Under the pieces are notes generated by a model that was not told the origin of the DNA, did no database searches, and worked only from the letters and a program-made list of their open reading frames with translations. This document shows positions 25,752 to 35,061 of a DNA stretch of 64,000 bases, in pieces. Location: NCBI GenBank assembly GCA_046348855.1, contig JAXMDK010000018.1:1-64000 (forward strand), in the 5' to 3' direction. Positions within the stretch are counted from its first letter, which is position 1; the number at the start of each line of letters is the position of its first letter. Source of the DNA: TMP-24 sp046348855. Its GTDB lineage: Bacteria > Pseudomonadota > Alphaproteobacteria > Rhodobacterales > Rhodobacteraceae. A program made the translations under genes and the position numbers.

Positions 25752-26837
25752 AGAAGATGCCCCGACTTCGCGGCCTTGGTCGCCAGATAGGCGGCATTCT
25801 CGCGGGTCTTGCCGACCTTCAGCGCCACCCGTTCGGCGACGCGGATGCCGGTCGCCTCCATCATCGCGATCTTCCGGGGATTGTTGGTCAACAACCGGAC
25901 CGCGCCGGAACCCCATCCGCTTCAGGATCTCGGCGGCGATGCGGAAATCGCGCTCGTCATCCTCGAACCCCAGCCGGTGGTTGGCCTCGACCGTGTCGAA
26001 ACCCTGGTCCTGCAGCGAATAGGCGCGCATCTTGTTGGCCAAGCCGATGCCGCGCCCCTCCTGGTTGAGGTAGAGCAGGACGCCCGCGCCCTCCTCGCCC
26101 ATCTGTGCCAGCGCTGCGGCAAGCTGGGCGCCGCAATCGCATTTCAGGCTGCCCAGCACGTCGCCGGTGAAGCAGGCCGAATGCAGCCGCGCCAGCACCG
26201 GCCGGTCGCGGGGCGGGTTGCCGATCTCGATGGCATAGTGATCCTCGCCCCCCAGGTCGGGACGGAACACATGGACCCGCCCGGCGGCAGCGGCGGCCAG
26301 CGGCACGCGCGCGGCAGCCACTTCGGAAAAGGCCGAGGCGGCGGCCAGTTCCGGCGCGATGGTGGCGAGGTCCAGAAGGGTCAGCGCCTCGCACCGGGCA
26401 AAGTCCTCTGCCCCATCCAGCGCCACCATCAACACCGATGGCAGCAGGTGCGCGGTCTTGGCGATCTGCAAGGCCGCCCGCGCCAAAGCCGCGTCGCCAC
26501 CGCGCAAAGCCCGGAACGGGCCTTTCAGCGGATGGGCAAGGTCGTGGGCCGGATCGGCCAGATCGCGCACCCAGGCCTCGTCGGCCGCGGCCGGCAGTTC
26601 CAGCCGCACCAGATCGCCGTCGTAGGCGGCGATCTTCAGCGTCTCGGCCCGCCGCGCGGTCAGCGCGATGACCGGCGCGCCCAGCCCGCGCAGGCCGGCC
26701 AGACGCTCGGCCCCCAGCCCTTCGGCGGCGACGAACAGGATCGCGCCGGCCGGGCCGGCCAGCACCACCGCCACGCCCATGCGCAGGTCGGCGCGGGCGC
26801 GGTTCAGGCGTTCGGCGGGGCTTGGACCAAGGGACAT
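25748..26837 (-). pseudogene. ribA: GTP cyclohydrolase II (ribA), long alphaproteobacterial form, interrupted by a +1 frameshift
   Basis: RibA makes the first riboflavin intermediate from GTP. The start MSLGPSPAERLN gives a roughly 190-residue degenerate N-terminal domain, followed by the catalytic core with zinc cysteines (SACFTGDVLGSLKCDCG) and NQEGRGIG. After ILKRMGF the literal frame becomes nonsense. Skipping one base at about 25907-25908 (a CC where a single C is expected on the coding strand) restores GAVRLLTNNPRKIAMM and a normal ending AAKSGHLL, with a stop at 25748-25750 that overlaps the transpeptidase GTG. The gene therefore spans 362 codons plus one extra base. Either the gene is broken or the base is a sequencing error. 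RibA is needed for flavin synthesis unless another copy exists. Confidence 0.85.
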
Positions 26838-27001
26838 CGGGCTTCCGGTCTGGCGGGCGACGCGATCTAGATAGTCGCGCCGGAAGGAAATTGAAACATA
26901 TCCGGCCCATCCGACACGACCGCGTGAGAAGTTTGTCGCATGCCTTGCCCCTGCCTGCGGCCGGGCGCATGTCAGGGCCAATCACCACGGCGGAGGCCGA
27001 G

Positions 27002-27688
27002 ATGGCGAACCTCAAGAAGATCCTTCTGGTCGATGACGACGACGACCTGCGCGAGGCGCTGGCCGAACAGCTGGTGTCGACCGACGATTTCGACGTGTTC
27101 GAGGCGACGAACGGCGCCGAGGCGGTCGAAAAGACCCGCGCCGACATGTTCGATCTCATCATCCTCGATGTCGGCCTGCCCGACACCGACGGTCGCGAAC
27201 TCTGCCGCCGGCTGCGCAAGCAGGGGGTCAAGTGCCCGATCCTGATGCTGACCGGCCATGACACCGATGCCGACACGATCCTGGGGCTGGATTCGGGCGC
27301 CAATGACTATGTGCCGAAGCCCTTCAAGTTTCCGGTCCTGCTGGCCCGCATCCGCGCCCAGTTGCGCACCCACGAACAGTCCGAGGATGCTGTGTTCGGC
27401 CTTGGCCCCTACACGTTCAAGCCGGCGATGAAGATGCTGATCGACGCACGCGACAAGAAGATCCGCCTGACCGAGAAGGAAACCAACATCCTCAAGTATC
27501 TCTACCGCGCCAGCGAAAGCGTGGTGCCGCGCGACGTGCTGCTGCATGAGGTCTGGGGCTACAACGCCGGCGTCACCACCCACACGCTGGAAACGCACAT
27601 TTACCGTTTGCGCCAGAAAATCGAACCAGATCCGTCAAACGCCCGCCTTCTTATTACCGAATCGGGCGGTTACAGATTGGCTCCATAG
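27002..27688 (+). CDS. cenR: OmpR/PhoB-family response regulator, CenR-like
   Basis: Response regulator of 228 residues. The receiver domain has acidic DDDDD near residues 11-15, phospho-acceptor D56 in LIILDVGLPD, and lysine in YVPKPF. The C-terminal winged helix includes LTEKETNILKYLYRA and VWGYNAGVTTHTLETHIYRLRQK, highly similar as I recall to CenR, the essential cell-envelope regulator of Caulobacter and relatives. No sensor kinase is adjacent, as expected for CenK/CenR. It is divergent from ribA and ends before a strong terminator. The symbol rests on recalled similarity. Confidence 0.82.
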   Translation: MANLKKILLVDDDDDLREALAEQLVSTDDFDVFEATNGAEAVEKTRADMFDLIILDVGLPDTDGRELCRRLRKQGVKCPILMLTGHDTDADTILGLDSGANDYVPKPFKFPVLLARIRAQLRTHEQSEDAVFGLGPYTFKPAMKMLIDARDKKIRLTEKETNILKYLYRASESVVPRDVLLHEVWGYNAGVTTHTLETHIYRLRQKIEPDPSNARLLITESGGYRLAP

Positions 27689-27739
27689 GTTCCCCTTGCC
27701 GCACCGGGGTCATGATGCGGCATCCTCCCTGTTGGACTG

Positions 27740-27766
27740 GCCCGGGCTTTGCCCGGGTCTTTTTTT
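27740..27766 (+). terminator. Rho-independent terminator after the CenR-like gene
   Basis: A GC-rich stem (CCCGGGC with GCCCGGG, loop TTT) is followed directly by seven T residues (27760-27766). It lies about 50 bases after the stop codon. The next gene is on the opposite strand and ends 20 bases downstream. Confidence 0.9.
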
Positions 27767-27785
27767 GGTAGGTCGTGGCCGCGCC

Positions 27786-28328
27786 TCAGGGCGCGGGCGT
27801 CGCCGTGGCGGCCGGCAGCTTGACCTTGGCGACGAACGGATAGGCCAGCGCCACCATCTGCTGCTGCTGCGGCCCGTCGACGCGGCTGAAATACCATTCG
27901 CCATCCTCCAGAACCGCGAACAGCGGCTGGTGGTTGCGCATGGACTTGCCGTTTTCCTGGGTGGTGAAGTCGGCCGGAACGATGACCCAGACCAGCGCGG
28001 TGCCGTCGGCCAGGGTGGCGTCGGAAGCGTCATAGGGGCCGGGCGCGACCGCGAAGTCGGAAATGCTGGTGCCCTTCATCAGGTCGCGGGTCTGGCCGAC
28101 CAGGGTTTCCTTGACCTTGTCGGCCTCGATCCCCGAGGCGCCGGCGAAGATGTTGACGATCCGCGGCGGAATGGTCGCCACGATCCGTTCGGCATCGGCG
28201 TGGGTGGTGGCGCGCTCGTAGCCGTTGATGGCTTTGGTCAGGCCCTTTTCCTCGGCTTCGGTCAGCGGGCGGGCGGTGGCCGGCAGGGCCGCCAGCGCGG
28301 CCAGGACGAACGGGGCTAGGAAGCGCAT
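27786..28328 (-). CDS. Secreted protein of unknown function
   Basis: Protein of 180 residues with a clear signal peptide (MRFLAPFVLAALAALPATA), so periplasmic. The mature part has an amphipathic N-terminal half (EKGLTKAINGYERATTHADAERIVATIPP) and a beta-rich C-terminal half ending in an Ala/Pro tail. I do not recognise the family. It is a single gene converging with the CenR-like gene and divergent from exonuclease III. Envelope localisation next to an envelope-type regulator is suggestive only. Confidence 0.7.
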   Translation of the reverse strand: MRFLAPFVLAALAALPATARPLTEAEEKGLTKAINGYERATTHADAERIVATIPPRIVNIFAGASGIEADKVKETLVGQTRDLMKGTSISDFAVAPGPYDASDATLADGTALVWVIVPADFTTQENGKSMRNHQPLFAVLEDGEWYFSRVDGPQQQQMVALAYPFVAKVKLPAATATPAP

Positions 28329-28474
28329 GGTACTCCATCCACGAATGCTGGCGGTGGTGTCGCACGGCCCGCCCCGCCCCTCAAGAGCCTATCGGCGGCG
28401 ACGAAAGCGCTCTGTGCGGATTGCCGCCGGCCCGGTCATTCGCTAACTCTGGGCGGCGCAACAGGGGAACCGCC

Positions 28475-29263
28475 ATGACCTTCACCGTCGCCACCTGGAA
28501 CATCAATTCGGTGCGCCTGCGCGAACCGATCGTGACCCGGCTGATGGGCGAGGAAGCGCCCGACATCCTGTGCCTGCAGGAATGCAAGTGCCTGGCCGAA
28601 CAGATCCCCACCGAAGCGTTCGAGGCGCTGGGCTACCGCTGGCGGGTGGCGCGCGGGCAGAAAAGCTACAACGGCGTGGCGATCCTGTCGAAGCTGCCGA
28701 TGGTCGAGGCCGGCGGCCATGATTTTGCCGATCTCGGCCATGCCCGCCATGTGGCGGGGCAACTCGAAAACGGCGTGGCGATCCACAATTTCTACGTCCC
28801 CGCCGGCGGCGACATTCCCGACCGGGCCGAGAATGTGAAGTTCGGCCAGAAGCTGGATTTCCTGACCCACATGCGCGACTGGTTCCACCGCGAAAAGCTC
28901 AAACGGTCGATTCTCGTCGGCGACCTGAACATCGCCCCGCGCGAGGATGACGTGTGGAATCACAAGGCGCTTCTGAAGATCGTCAGCCACACGCCCGTCG
29001 AGGTCGAGCATCTGGGCGCGGCGCAAGAGGCCGGCGGCTGGGTCGACGTGACCCGCAACGACATTCCCGAAGGCCTGCTTTACAGTTGGTGGTCCTATCG
29101 CTCGCCCGACTGGGACGCCGCCGACAAGGGCCGCCGGCTCGACCATGTGTGGGCAACGCCCGACATCGCCGGCGCCGGACATGGCAGCCGTATCCTGCGC
29201 GCCGCCCGCGGCTGGGACCAGCCGTCGGACCACGCGCCGGTGTTCGCGACGTTCGACCTGTAG
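28475..29263 (+). CDS. xthA: Exodeoxyribonuclease III
   Basis: DNA repair AP endonuclease/3'-5' exonuclease of 262 residues. The fold markers are FTVATWNINSVR, the metal-binding Glu in LCLQECKC, YNGVAILSK, the catalytic VGDLNIAP and the terminal SDHAPVFATF. GGGGAA precedes the ATG. It acts on abasic sites in the cytoplasm. A hairpin with a weak T-run follows at 29269-29287. Confidence 0.95.
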   Translation: MTFTVATWNINSVRLREPIVTRLMGEEAPDILCLQECKCLAEQIPTEAFEALGYRWRVARGQKSYNGVAILSKLPMVEAGGHDFADLGHARHVAGQLENGVAIHNFYVPAGGDIPDRAENVKFGQKLDFLTHMRDWFHREKLKRSILVGDLNIAPREDDVWNHKALLKIVSHTPVEVEHLGAAQEAGGWVDVTRNDIPEGLLYSWWSYRSPDWDAADKGRRLDHVWATPDIAGAGHGSRILRAARGWDQPSDHAPVFATFDL

Positions 29264-29268
29264 GCATG

Positions 29269-29287
29269 AGGGGCCGCGCTGGCCCCT
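29269..29287 (+). terminator. Possible weak terminator hairpin after xthA
   Basis: AGGGGCC and GGCCCCT form a perfect seven-base stem with a five-base loop, just after the xthA stop. Only two T residues follow, so termination may be partial. Confidence 0.4.
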
Positions 29288-29343
29288 TGGCCCGGACGGC
29301 CTGAGGCCTCATATAGGGGCCAAGCAACAGATGGGGGGCAGCG

Positions 29344-30252
29344 ATGCTCGAACTTGGTCAGAAACCGGCGGCGGCGCCAGAGGCGGGGCTGATCCGCGAC
29401 GTGACGGAAGCCAGCTTCATGGTCGACGTGATCGACGCCAGCCGCGAGGTGCCGGTGATCGTCGATTTCTGGGCACCGTGGTGCGGGCCGTGCAAGACGC
29501 TCGGCCCGGCGCTCGAGGCGGCGGTGACGGCGGCCAAGGGCAAGGTGCGGATGGCCAAGGTCAACGTCGATGAAAACCAGATGATCGCCGCGCAACTGCG
29601 CATCCAGTCGATCCCGACCGTCTACGCCTTCTGGCAGGGCAAGCCGGTCGACGGGTTCCAGGGCGCGATTGCCGGGTCCGAGATCAAGGCTTTCGTCGAC
29701 AAGCTGGCGGGTCTCACCGGCGACGGCGGCCTGGGCGAGGCGCTCGACGCCGCCGAGGCGATGCTGGCCGAAGGCGCGGCGGTCGATGCCGCCGAAACCT
29801 TCGCCGCGATCCTGGGCGAAGAACCCGAGAACGCCAGGGCCTATGGCGGTCTGGTGCGCAGCCACCTGGCCCTGGGCAATCTCGACCAGGCCGAGGGCTT
29901 CCTTGCCGCCGCCCCCGCCACCATCGCCAAGTCGGTCGAAATCGAGGCGGCGCGCGCGCAACTTGACCTGGCGCGGCAGGCGGCGACCGCCGGCCCGGCG
30001 GCCGATCTGCAAAAGGCCGTGCTTGCCAACCCCGACGATCATCAGGCGCGGTTCGATCTGGCGCTGGCGCTTCATGCCGAGGGCAAGGTCGAGGCGGCGG
30101 TCGACGAGCTTCTGGAACTGTTCCGCCGCGACCGCGACTGGAATGACGGCGGCGCCAAGACGCAACTCTTCACCATCTTCGAGGCCCTGAAACCCACCGA
30201 CCCGGTGGCGCTGAAGGGCCGGCGCAAGCTGTCGTCGATGATCTATTCCTGA
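29344..30252 (+). CDS. Thioredoxin-domain protein with C-terminal TPR-like helices (CnoX/YbbN family)
   Basis: Protein of 302 residues. The N-terminal thioredoxin domain carries W46-C47-G48-P49-C50 and the cis-Pro segment SIPTVYAFWQG. Residues about 125-300 form helical repeats, as in the holdase CnoX/YbbN. In E. coli the equivalent protein lacks the second cysteine; here both are present, so redox activity is possible. It is encoded just upstream of a LON-domain protein and a Trm112-like protein, a cluster of protein-quality functions. Confidence 0.9.
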   Translation: MLELGQKPAAAPEAGLIRDVTEASFMVDVIDASREVPVIVDFWAPWCGPCKTLGPALEAAVTAAKGKVRMAKVNVDENQMIAAQLRIQSIPTVYAFWQGKPVDGFQGAIAGSEIKAFVDKLAGLTGDGGLGEALDAAEAMLAEGAAVDAAETFAAILGEEPENARAYGGLVRSHLALGNLDQAEGFLAAAPATIAKSVEIEAARAQLDLARQAATAGPAADLQKAVLANPDDHQARFDLALALHAEGKVEAAVDELLELFRRDRDWNDGGAKTQLFTIFEALKPTDPVALKGRRKLSSMIYS

Positions 30253-30278
30253 CCCCGTTCGCCCCACGGCCCAGACCC

Positions 30279-30914
30279 ATGACTCCGCCCGACCTGCCCG
30301 AGGTCCTCGCCCTGTTCCCGCTTCCGGGGGCGCTGCTGCTGCCGCGCGGGCGGCTACCGCTGCACATCTTCGAGCCGCGCTATCTGGCGATGCTCGACGA
30401 CACGCTGAAGACCCGTGAGCGGATGATCGGCATCATCCAGCCGCGGCCGGCACCCGAAGGGCAGCGGCGGCTGGCCGCGGTGGGCTGCGCCGGGCGCCTG
30501 ACCTCGTTCAACGAAACCGAGGACGGGCGCTACATGATCGCGCTGTCCGGGATCAGCCGCTTTCGCCTGGATCGCGAGGTGGGCGGCTTCACCCCCTATG
30601 TCCGCGCCGAAGTCAGCTGGGGCGACTTCACCCGCGACCTCGGCGGACCCGAAGAGGACGGGCTTTTCGACCGCGACAGGTTCATGGGGCTGCTCGGGCG
30701 CTATTTCAGGACGCGCAAGCTGGCCGTCGACTGGGAAGGGCTGCAGGACGCGCCGGACGAGATGCTGATCAATTCGCTGTCGATGCTGCTGCCTTTCGAT
30801 CCCGAGGAAAAGCAGGCGCTGCTCGAATCGCCGACGCTGGCCAACCGGCGCGAGACGCTGCAGATGCTGATGGAATTTGCCCTCAGGGGCGACGGAGAGG
30901 GACAATTGCAATGA
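30279..30914 (+). CDS. LON peptidase N-terminal (substrate-binding) domain protein
   Basis: Protein of 211 residues consisting of the LON substrate-binding domain: LFPLPGALLLPRGRLPLHIFEPRYLAML is the standard N-terminal signature, and no protease or ATPase domain follows. Stand-alone LON-domain proteins are common in alphaproteobacteria, but their role is unsettled. It lies 26 bases after the thioredoxin-TPR gene and overlaps the next gene by four bases (ATGA), indicating one operon. Confidence 0.88.
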   Translation: MTPPDLPEVLALFPLPGALLLPRGRLPLHIFEPRYLAMLDDTLKTRERMIGIIQPRPAPEGQRRLAAVGCAGRLTSFNETEDGRYMIALSGISRFRLDREVGGFTPYVRAEVSWGDFTRDLGGPEEDGLFDRDRFMGLLGRYFRTRKLAVDWEGLQDAPDEMLINSLSMLLPFDPEEKQALLESPTLANRRETLQMLMEFALRGDGEGQLQ

Positions 30915-31093
30915 GCGAACAGGTCGAATTCGACCGCCGGATGCTGGAGGCGCTGGTCTGCCCGCTGACCCAGGCGCCGCTGCGGTATGACGCGGAACGG
31001 CAGGAACTGATCTCGCCGGCGGCCAGGCTGGCCTTTCCGATCCGCGAAGGCATCCCGATCATGCTGGTCGACGAGGCACGCGAACTGGGGTAG
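30911..31093 (+). CDS. Trm112-family protein
   Basis: Small protein of 60 residues with the pattern RRMLEALVCPLTQAPLRYD and AFPIREGIPIMLVDEAREL, matching the bacterial Trm112/YcaR family. Only one cysteine is visible of those that form a zinc knuckle in eukaryotic Trm112, as in many bacterial members. These proteins activate or stabilise methyltransferases or lipid A enzymes. It is the last gene of the operon, ending five bases before the convergent UbiH-like gene. Confidence 0.85.
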   Translation: MSEQVEFDRRMLEALVCPLTQAPLRYDAERQELISPAARLAFPIREGIPIMLVDEARELG

Positions 31094-31098
31094 CGCCG

Positions 31099-32325
31099 CT
31101 ACAGCGGCTGCCCCGCCAACAGCCGGGCCTCTTGCCCGCTCAGCCCCGCCGCCTGGCGCATGAAGGCACGGCGCAGGGGGGCGATGCGGTTGACCAGGCC
31201 GAGGCCCGCGTCACGCGCCATGCGCAGCATCTGATTGTCGTTTGAAAACAGCGTATTGACCGCATCCATGCCCAAGGCAAGGCTGGTCGCGTCGAACCGC
31301 CGCCAACGCTGGTAGCGCTCCAGCACGTCCGGGGCGCCGATGTCCTCGCCGCGCCGGTGGGCGCCGACCAGCACTTCGGCCAACGCCGCCACGTCGCGCA
31401 GACCCAGGTTCAGCCCCTGCCCGGCGATCGGATGGACGCCATGCGCCGCATCGCCGACCAGCGCCAGACGGGGCGCGACATAACTGTCGGCCAGCGTCAG
31501 GTTCAGGGGATAGCTGAAGCGCGGCCCGGCCAGCGCGATCGCACCCAGAAAGTCGCCGAACCGCGGGCGCAGCACGGCCAGGAATCCTTCGTCGTCCAGC
31601 GCGGCGATGGCGCGGGCGTTGGCGTCGGCCTCGCTCCAGACGATCGAGGAGCGATTGCCGGTCAGGGGCAGGATCGCCAGGGGCCCGGTCGGCATGAAGA
31701 ACTGATGCGCGATGCCGTGGTGCGGGCGTTCGTGAGCGATGGCGGCGACCAGCGCGGTCTGGCCGTAGGCATGGCCGGTGCGGCGGATGCCGGCGCGGAC
31801 GGCGGCGGGCGACGTGCGTCCGTCGCAGGCGGCCAGCATAGCGGCCGTCAGTTCGCGCCCGTCCGACAGGGTGACGGTGACGCCCGCGGCCCCGGCTTGG
31901 TGGCCGGTGACTGTGGTGGCGGGAATGTGGGTCAGGCCGGGGCAGGCCTCCATCGCCGTCAGGAAGGCCGCGTAAAGGTGGCGGTCCTCGACCATGTGGC
32001 CCACCGGGCCTTCCTCGATCTCGGCGCTGTCGAAACGCAGGGCCAGGCGCGCGGGGCCTTCGCCGGCGCGGCCGTCCGAGGCGACGATCTTCAGCATCGG
32101 CTGGCTGTCGGCGGCCAGCGCCGGCCAGACGCCGATGGCCGACAAGAGCCGGCGCGAGGCAATGGCCAGCGCATAGGCCCGCCCGTCGAAGGCGGCTTCG
32201 GCGCGCGCCCGCGCGGGCTGGGCGTCGACGACCGCCACCGTCAGGCCCGCCCGCGCCAGCGCAAGGCCCAGCGCCGGACCGTTCAGCCCGCCCCCGGCGA
32301 TGATGATGTCGTGATCGCGGCTCAT
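31099..32325 (-). CDS. UbiH/UbiF/COQ6-family FAD-dependent hydroxylase
   Basis: Flavin monooxygenase of 408 residues. It has the FAD motif GGGLNGPALGLALARAGL at the N-terminus, an RAYALA segment near residue 50 (the family DGRA motif), and GDAAHGVHPIAGQGLNLGLRD near residue 285. These enzymes hydroxylate the ubiquinone ring. Which ring position it modifies cannot be told; alphaproteobacteria often use a broad-range UbiL or UbiH-type enzyme. It stands alone, divergent from the amidase gene. Confidence 0.88.
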   Translation of the reverse strand: MSRDHDIIIAGGGLNGPALGLALARAGLTVAVVDAQPARARAEAAFDGRAYALAIASRRLLSAIGVWPALAADSQPMLKIVASDGRAGEGPARLALRFDSAEIEEGPVGHMVEDRHLYAAFLTAMEACPGLTHIPATTVTGHQAGAAGVTVTLSDGRELTAAMLAACDGRTSPAAVRAGIRRTGHAYGQTALVAAIAHERPHHGIAHQFFMPTGPLAILPLTGNRSSIVWSEADANARAIAALDDEGFLAVLRPRFGDFLGAIALAGPRFSYPLNLTLADSYVAPRLALVGDAAHGVHPIAGQGLNLGLRDVAALAEVLVGAHRRGEDIGAPDVLERYQRWRRFDATSLALGMDAVNTLFSNDNQMLRMARDAGLGLVNRIAPLRRAFMRQAAGLSGQEARLLAGQPL

Positions 32326-32404
32326 GCCCCCTTATCGCGCCAACCGGGCGGGATTGTCCATGCGGTCCCCAGCCGCTAGGCTTTGGCGAACACAGGAGAC
32401 CGGC

Positions 32405-33736
32405 ATGACCTACTGGCGGGGCAGAACGGCGGCGGACCTGGGCCGCGCCATTGGACAGGGCGAGGTGTCGCCCCTGTGGCTGGCCGAGGATTACCTGGCG
32501 GCGATCCATGCCCATCCGGCGGCGGACCGCATCTATGTGCGGCTGACCGAAAGCCGCGCCATGGCCGAGGCCGAGGCCGCCGACCGGCGCGCCCGGGCCG
32601 GCCAGCGGCTGTCGCCTCTGGACGGGGTGCCGGTCAGCTGGAAGGACCTGTTCGACACTGCGGGTGTCGAAACCGAGGCCGGGTCGCGGCTGCTCGCCGG
32701 CCGGGTGCCGGGCAGCGATGCGGCGGTCCTGCGCAATGCCTCGGCGCTGGGGCTGGTCTGCCTGGGCAAGACCCACATGACCGAACTGGCCTTTTCCGGT
32801 CTCGGGCTGAACCCGATGACCGCGACGCCGCCCAATGTCACCGATCCGGCGCTGGCGCCGGGGGGCTCGTCCTCGGGCGCGGCGGCCTCGGTTGCCTTCG
32901 ACCTGGCGGCGGCGGCGGTGGGGTCTGACACCGGCGGATCGGTGCGGGTGCCCGCCGCCTGGAACAACCTTGTCGGGCTGAAGACCACCCACGGCCGTCT
33001 GCCGATGGCCGGGACGGTGCCGCTGGTCGAAAGTTTCGACACCATAGGGCCGCTGACCCGCACGGTCGAGGATGCGGCGCTGATGCTGGCGGCACTGGAA
33101 GGCGGGCGACCTGCCGACCTGCGCGGCGCCAGCCTGGCGGGGGCGCGGTTCCTGGTGATGGAGACGGTGGCGCTGGACGGTTGCCGGGCCGGGCCGCTGG
33201 CCGCCTTCGACGATGCGGTGGCGCGGCTCGGGGCCGCCGGGGCGACGGTCGAACGCGGCGCAATGGCCGAACTGGCCGAGGCGATGGGACTGGCCGGCGC
33301 GGTCTTCACCACCGAGGCCTATGCGATCTGGAAGGACAGGATCGAGGAACATCCCGACCTGATGTTTCCGCCGGTGCGCGACAGGTTCCGGCTGGGCGGG
33401 GCCACCTCGGGGGTCGACTATATCGCGGCCTGGCGGCGGCTGCGCGAGATCCGGGCACTGTGGGCAGCGCGGGTCGCGGGGTTCGATGCGGTGCTGGCGC
33501 CTTCGGCGGCGATCCTGCCGCCCGACGCGGCGCGGCTGATGTCCGACCCGGACTATTTCGCCGCCGAAAACCTGCTGGCCCTGCGCAACACCCGGATCGG
33601 CAACCTGATGGGCCTGCCGGTCCTGACGCTGCCGACCGGGGTGCCGGCCTGCGGGATCATGCTGATGGGCCGTCCGATGGGCGAAGAGGCGCTGCTGCGG
33701 CTGGGCAGCGCGGCCGAGGCGGCGCTGGCAAACTGA
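32405..33736 (+). CDS. Amidase-signature family hydrolase
   Basis: Enzyme of 443 residues with the amidase-signature triad: K80 in VSWKDLFDTAG, the cis-serine in GGSSSG (residues 153-158) and the nucleophile S179 in DTGGSVRVPAA. It is related to AtzF/GatA-like amidases. No GatB or GatC gene is nearby, so it is not a tRNA amidotransferase subunit. There is no signal peptide. It may hydrolyse an amide, urea derivative or nitrile product; the substrate is unknown. Confidence 0.88.
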   Translation: MTYWRGRTAADLGRAIGQGEVSPLWLAEDYLAAIHAHPAADRIYVRLTESRAMAEAEAADRRARAGQRLSPLDGVPVSWKDLFDTAGVETEAGSRLLAGRVPGSDAAVLRNASALGLVCLGKTHMTELAFSGLGLNPMTATPPNVTDPALAPGGSSSGAAASVAFDLAAAAVGSDTGGSVRVPAAWNNLVGLKTTHGRLPMAGTVPLVESFDTIGPLTRTVEDAALMLAALEGGRPADLRGASLAGARFLVMETVALDGCRAGPLAAFDDAVARLGAAGATVERGAMAELAEAMGLAGAVFTTEAYAIWKDRIEEHPDLMFPPVRDRFRLGGATSGVDYIAAWRRLREIRALWAARVAGFDAVLAPSAAILPPDAARLMSDPDYFAAENLLALRNTRIGNLMGLPVLTLPTGVPACGIMLMGRPMGEEALLRLGSAAEAALAN

Positions 33737-33871
33737 CCGGCCCGGCTGACGGAAAGGCAACAGGCCGGGCGCGCAAACCGCTGCCGGGAACCGCTTTTTC
33801 TGGACCCCTGCCGGGCGATTGGCTAGGATTGGGGCAAGCGGGGCGGCATGACCCCGGAGATTGAGGCACGA

Positions 33872-35059
33872 ATGGCGTTTCCCGAGCGGTTTTCGGACCT
33901 GCCAGAATATGCGTTTCCGCGGCTGCGGAAATTGCTCGACGCCCATCCCGCGGGCGGCGATCCGGTTGCCATGACCATTGGCGAGCCGCGCCACCCGATG
34001 CCCGCCTTCGTCGGCGAGGTGCTGGCGGCGCATCTGGGCGAATTCGGGCTTTACCCGCCGAACGAGGGCGCGCCGGAACTGCTGGCGGCGATCGGGGGCT
34101 GGCTGAAACGGCGCTATGGCGTCGATGTCGGCCCGGAACGGCTGATGGTGCTGAACGGCACCCGCGAGGGGCTGTTCGATGCCTGCCTGGCGCTCTGCCC
34201 GGAAACCAAGGGGAGCAAGCGGCCGGTGGTGCTGATGCCGAACCCCTTCTATCAGCCCTATGCGGCGGCGGCCTTGTCGGTCGGGGCCGAGCCGGTGTTC
34301 GTGCCGGCCACCGCGGCGACCGGCTTCCTGCCCGACTACGAAAGCCTGCCGCCCGATATCCTGGACCGGGTGGCGCTGGCCTACCTGTGTTCGCCGGCCA
34401 ACCCGCAGGGCGCGGTGGCGCCGCGCGACTATCTGGCGCGCCTGCTGGCGCTGGCCGAACGGCATGGCTTCACGCTTCTGTCCGACGAATGCTATTCGGA
34501 AATCTGGCGCAGCGCCCCCCCGACCGGCGCGCTGGAAGTCGCGGCGGAAACCGGGGCCGATCTCGAACGGGTCGCGGTCTTTCATTCGCTGTCGAAACGG
34601 TCGAACCTGCCGGGGCTGCGGTCGGGCTTCGTCTCCGGCGGACCCGAGGCGATCCGGCGGTTCCGCCAGTTGCGCGCCTATGGCGGCGCGCCGCTGCCGC
34701 TGCCGATCCAGCGGGTCAGCGCCCGCGCCTGGGCCGACGAGGCGCATGTCGACGAAAACCGCGCGCTCTATCAGGAAAAGTTCCGCATCGCCGACGCGAT
34801 CTTCGCGCCGGTCCAGGCCTATCAGGGCCCCGAGGGCGGCTTTTTCCTGTGGCTGCCGGTCGAGGATGGCGAGGCAGCGGCGCTGAAGCTGTGGCGCGAA
34901 ACCGGGGTGCGGGTTCTGCCCGGCGCCTATCTGGCGCGCGAGGTCGGGGGCCACAATCCCGGCAAGGGATATATCCGCGTGGCCATGGTCGCGCCGAAAG
35001 AAGACATGCAGCGCGCGCTTCTGGCGTTGCGCGACTGCATCTATGTTCAGGGACGGTAG
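33872..35059 (+). CDS. Class I/II aminotransferase, possible succinyldiaminopimelate aminotransferase (DapC-like)
   Basis: PLP enzyme of 395 residues from the ATG at 33872 (MAFPERFSDLPEYAFPRL), which has GAGG six bases upstream; an in-frame ATG at 33848 would add eight residues with a weaker site. It shows SPANPQG, SDECYSEIW and the PLP lysine in SLSKRSNLPGLRSGF. The N-terminal wording resembles the alphaproteobacterial DapC-type aminotransferase used in lysine/diaminopimelate synthesis, which commonly sits beside ftsK. The specific substrate is inferred. Confidence 0.85.
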   Translation: MAFPERFSDLPEYAFPRLRKLLDAHPAGGDPVAMTIGEPRHPMPAFVGEVLAAHLGEFGLYPPNEGAPELLAAIGGWLKRRYGVDVGPERLMVLNGTREGLFDACLALCPETKGSKRPVVLMPNPFYQPYAAAALSVGAEPVFVPATAATGFLPDYESLPPDILDRVALAYLCSPANPQGAVAPRDYLARLLALAERHGFTLLSDECYSEIWRSAPPTGALEVAAETGADLERVAVFHSLSKRSNLPGLRSGFVSGGPEAIRRFRQLRAYGGAPLPLPIQRVSARAWADEAHVDENRALYQEKFRIADAIFAPVQAYQGPEGGFFLWLPVEDGEAAALKLWRETGVRVLPGAYLAREVGGHNPGKGYIRVAMVAPKEDMQRALLALRDCIYVQGR

Positions 35060-35061
35060 GA

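Noticed and set aside
25242..26837. A genuine bifunctional RibA-transpeptidase enzyme
   Set aside because: The other frame encodes the exact conserved RibA ending and a stop overlapping a GTG start, so the joined reading comes from a one-base insertion.
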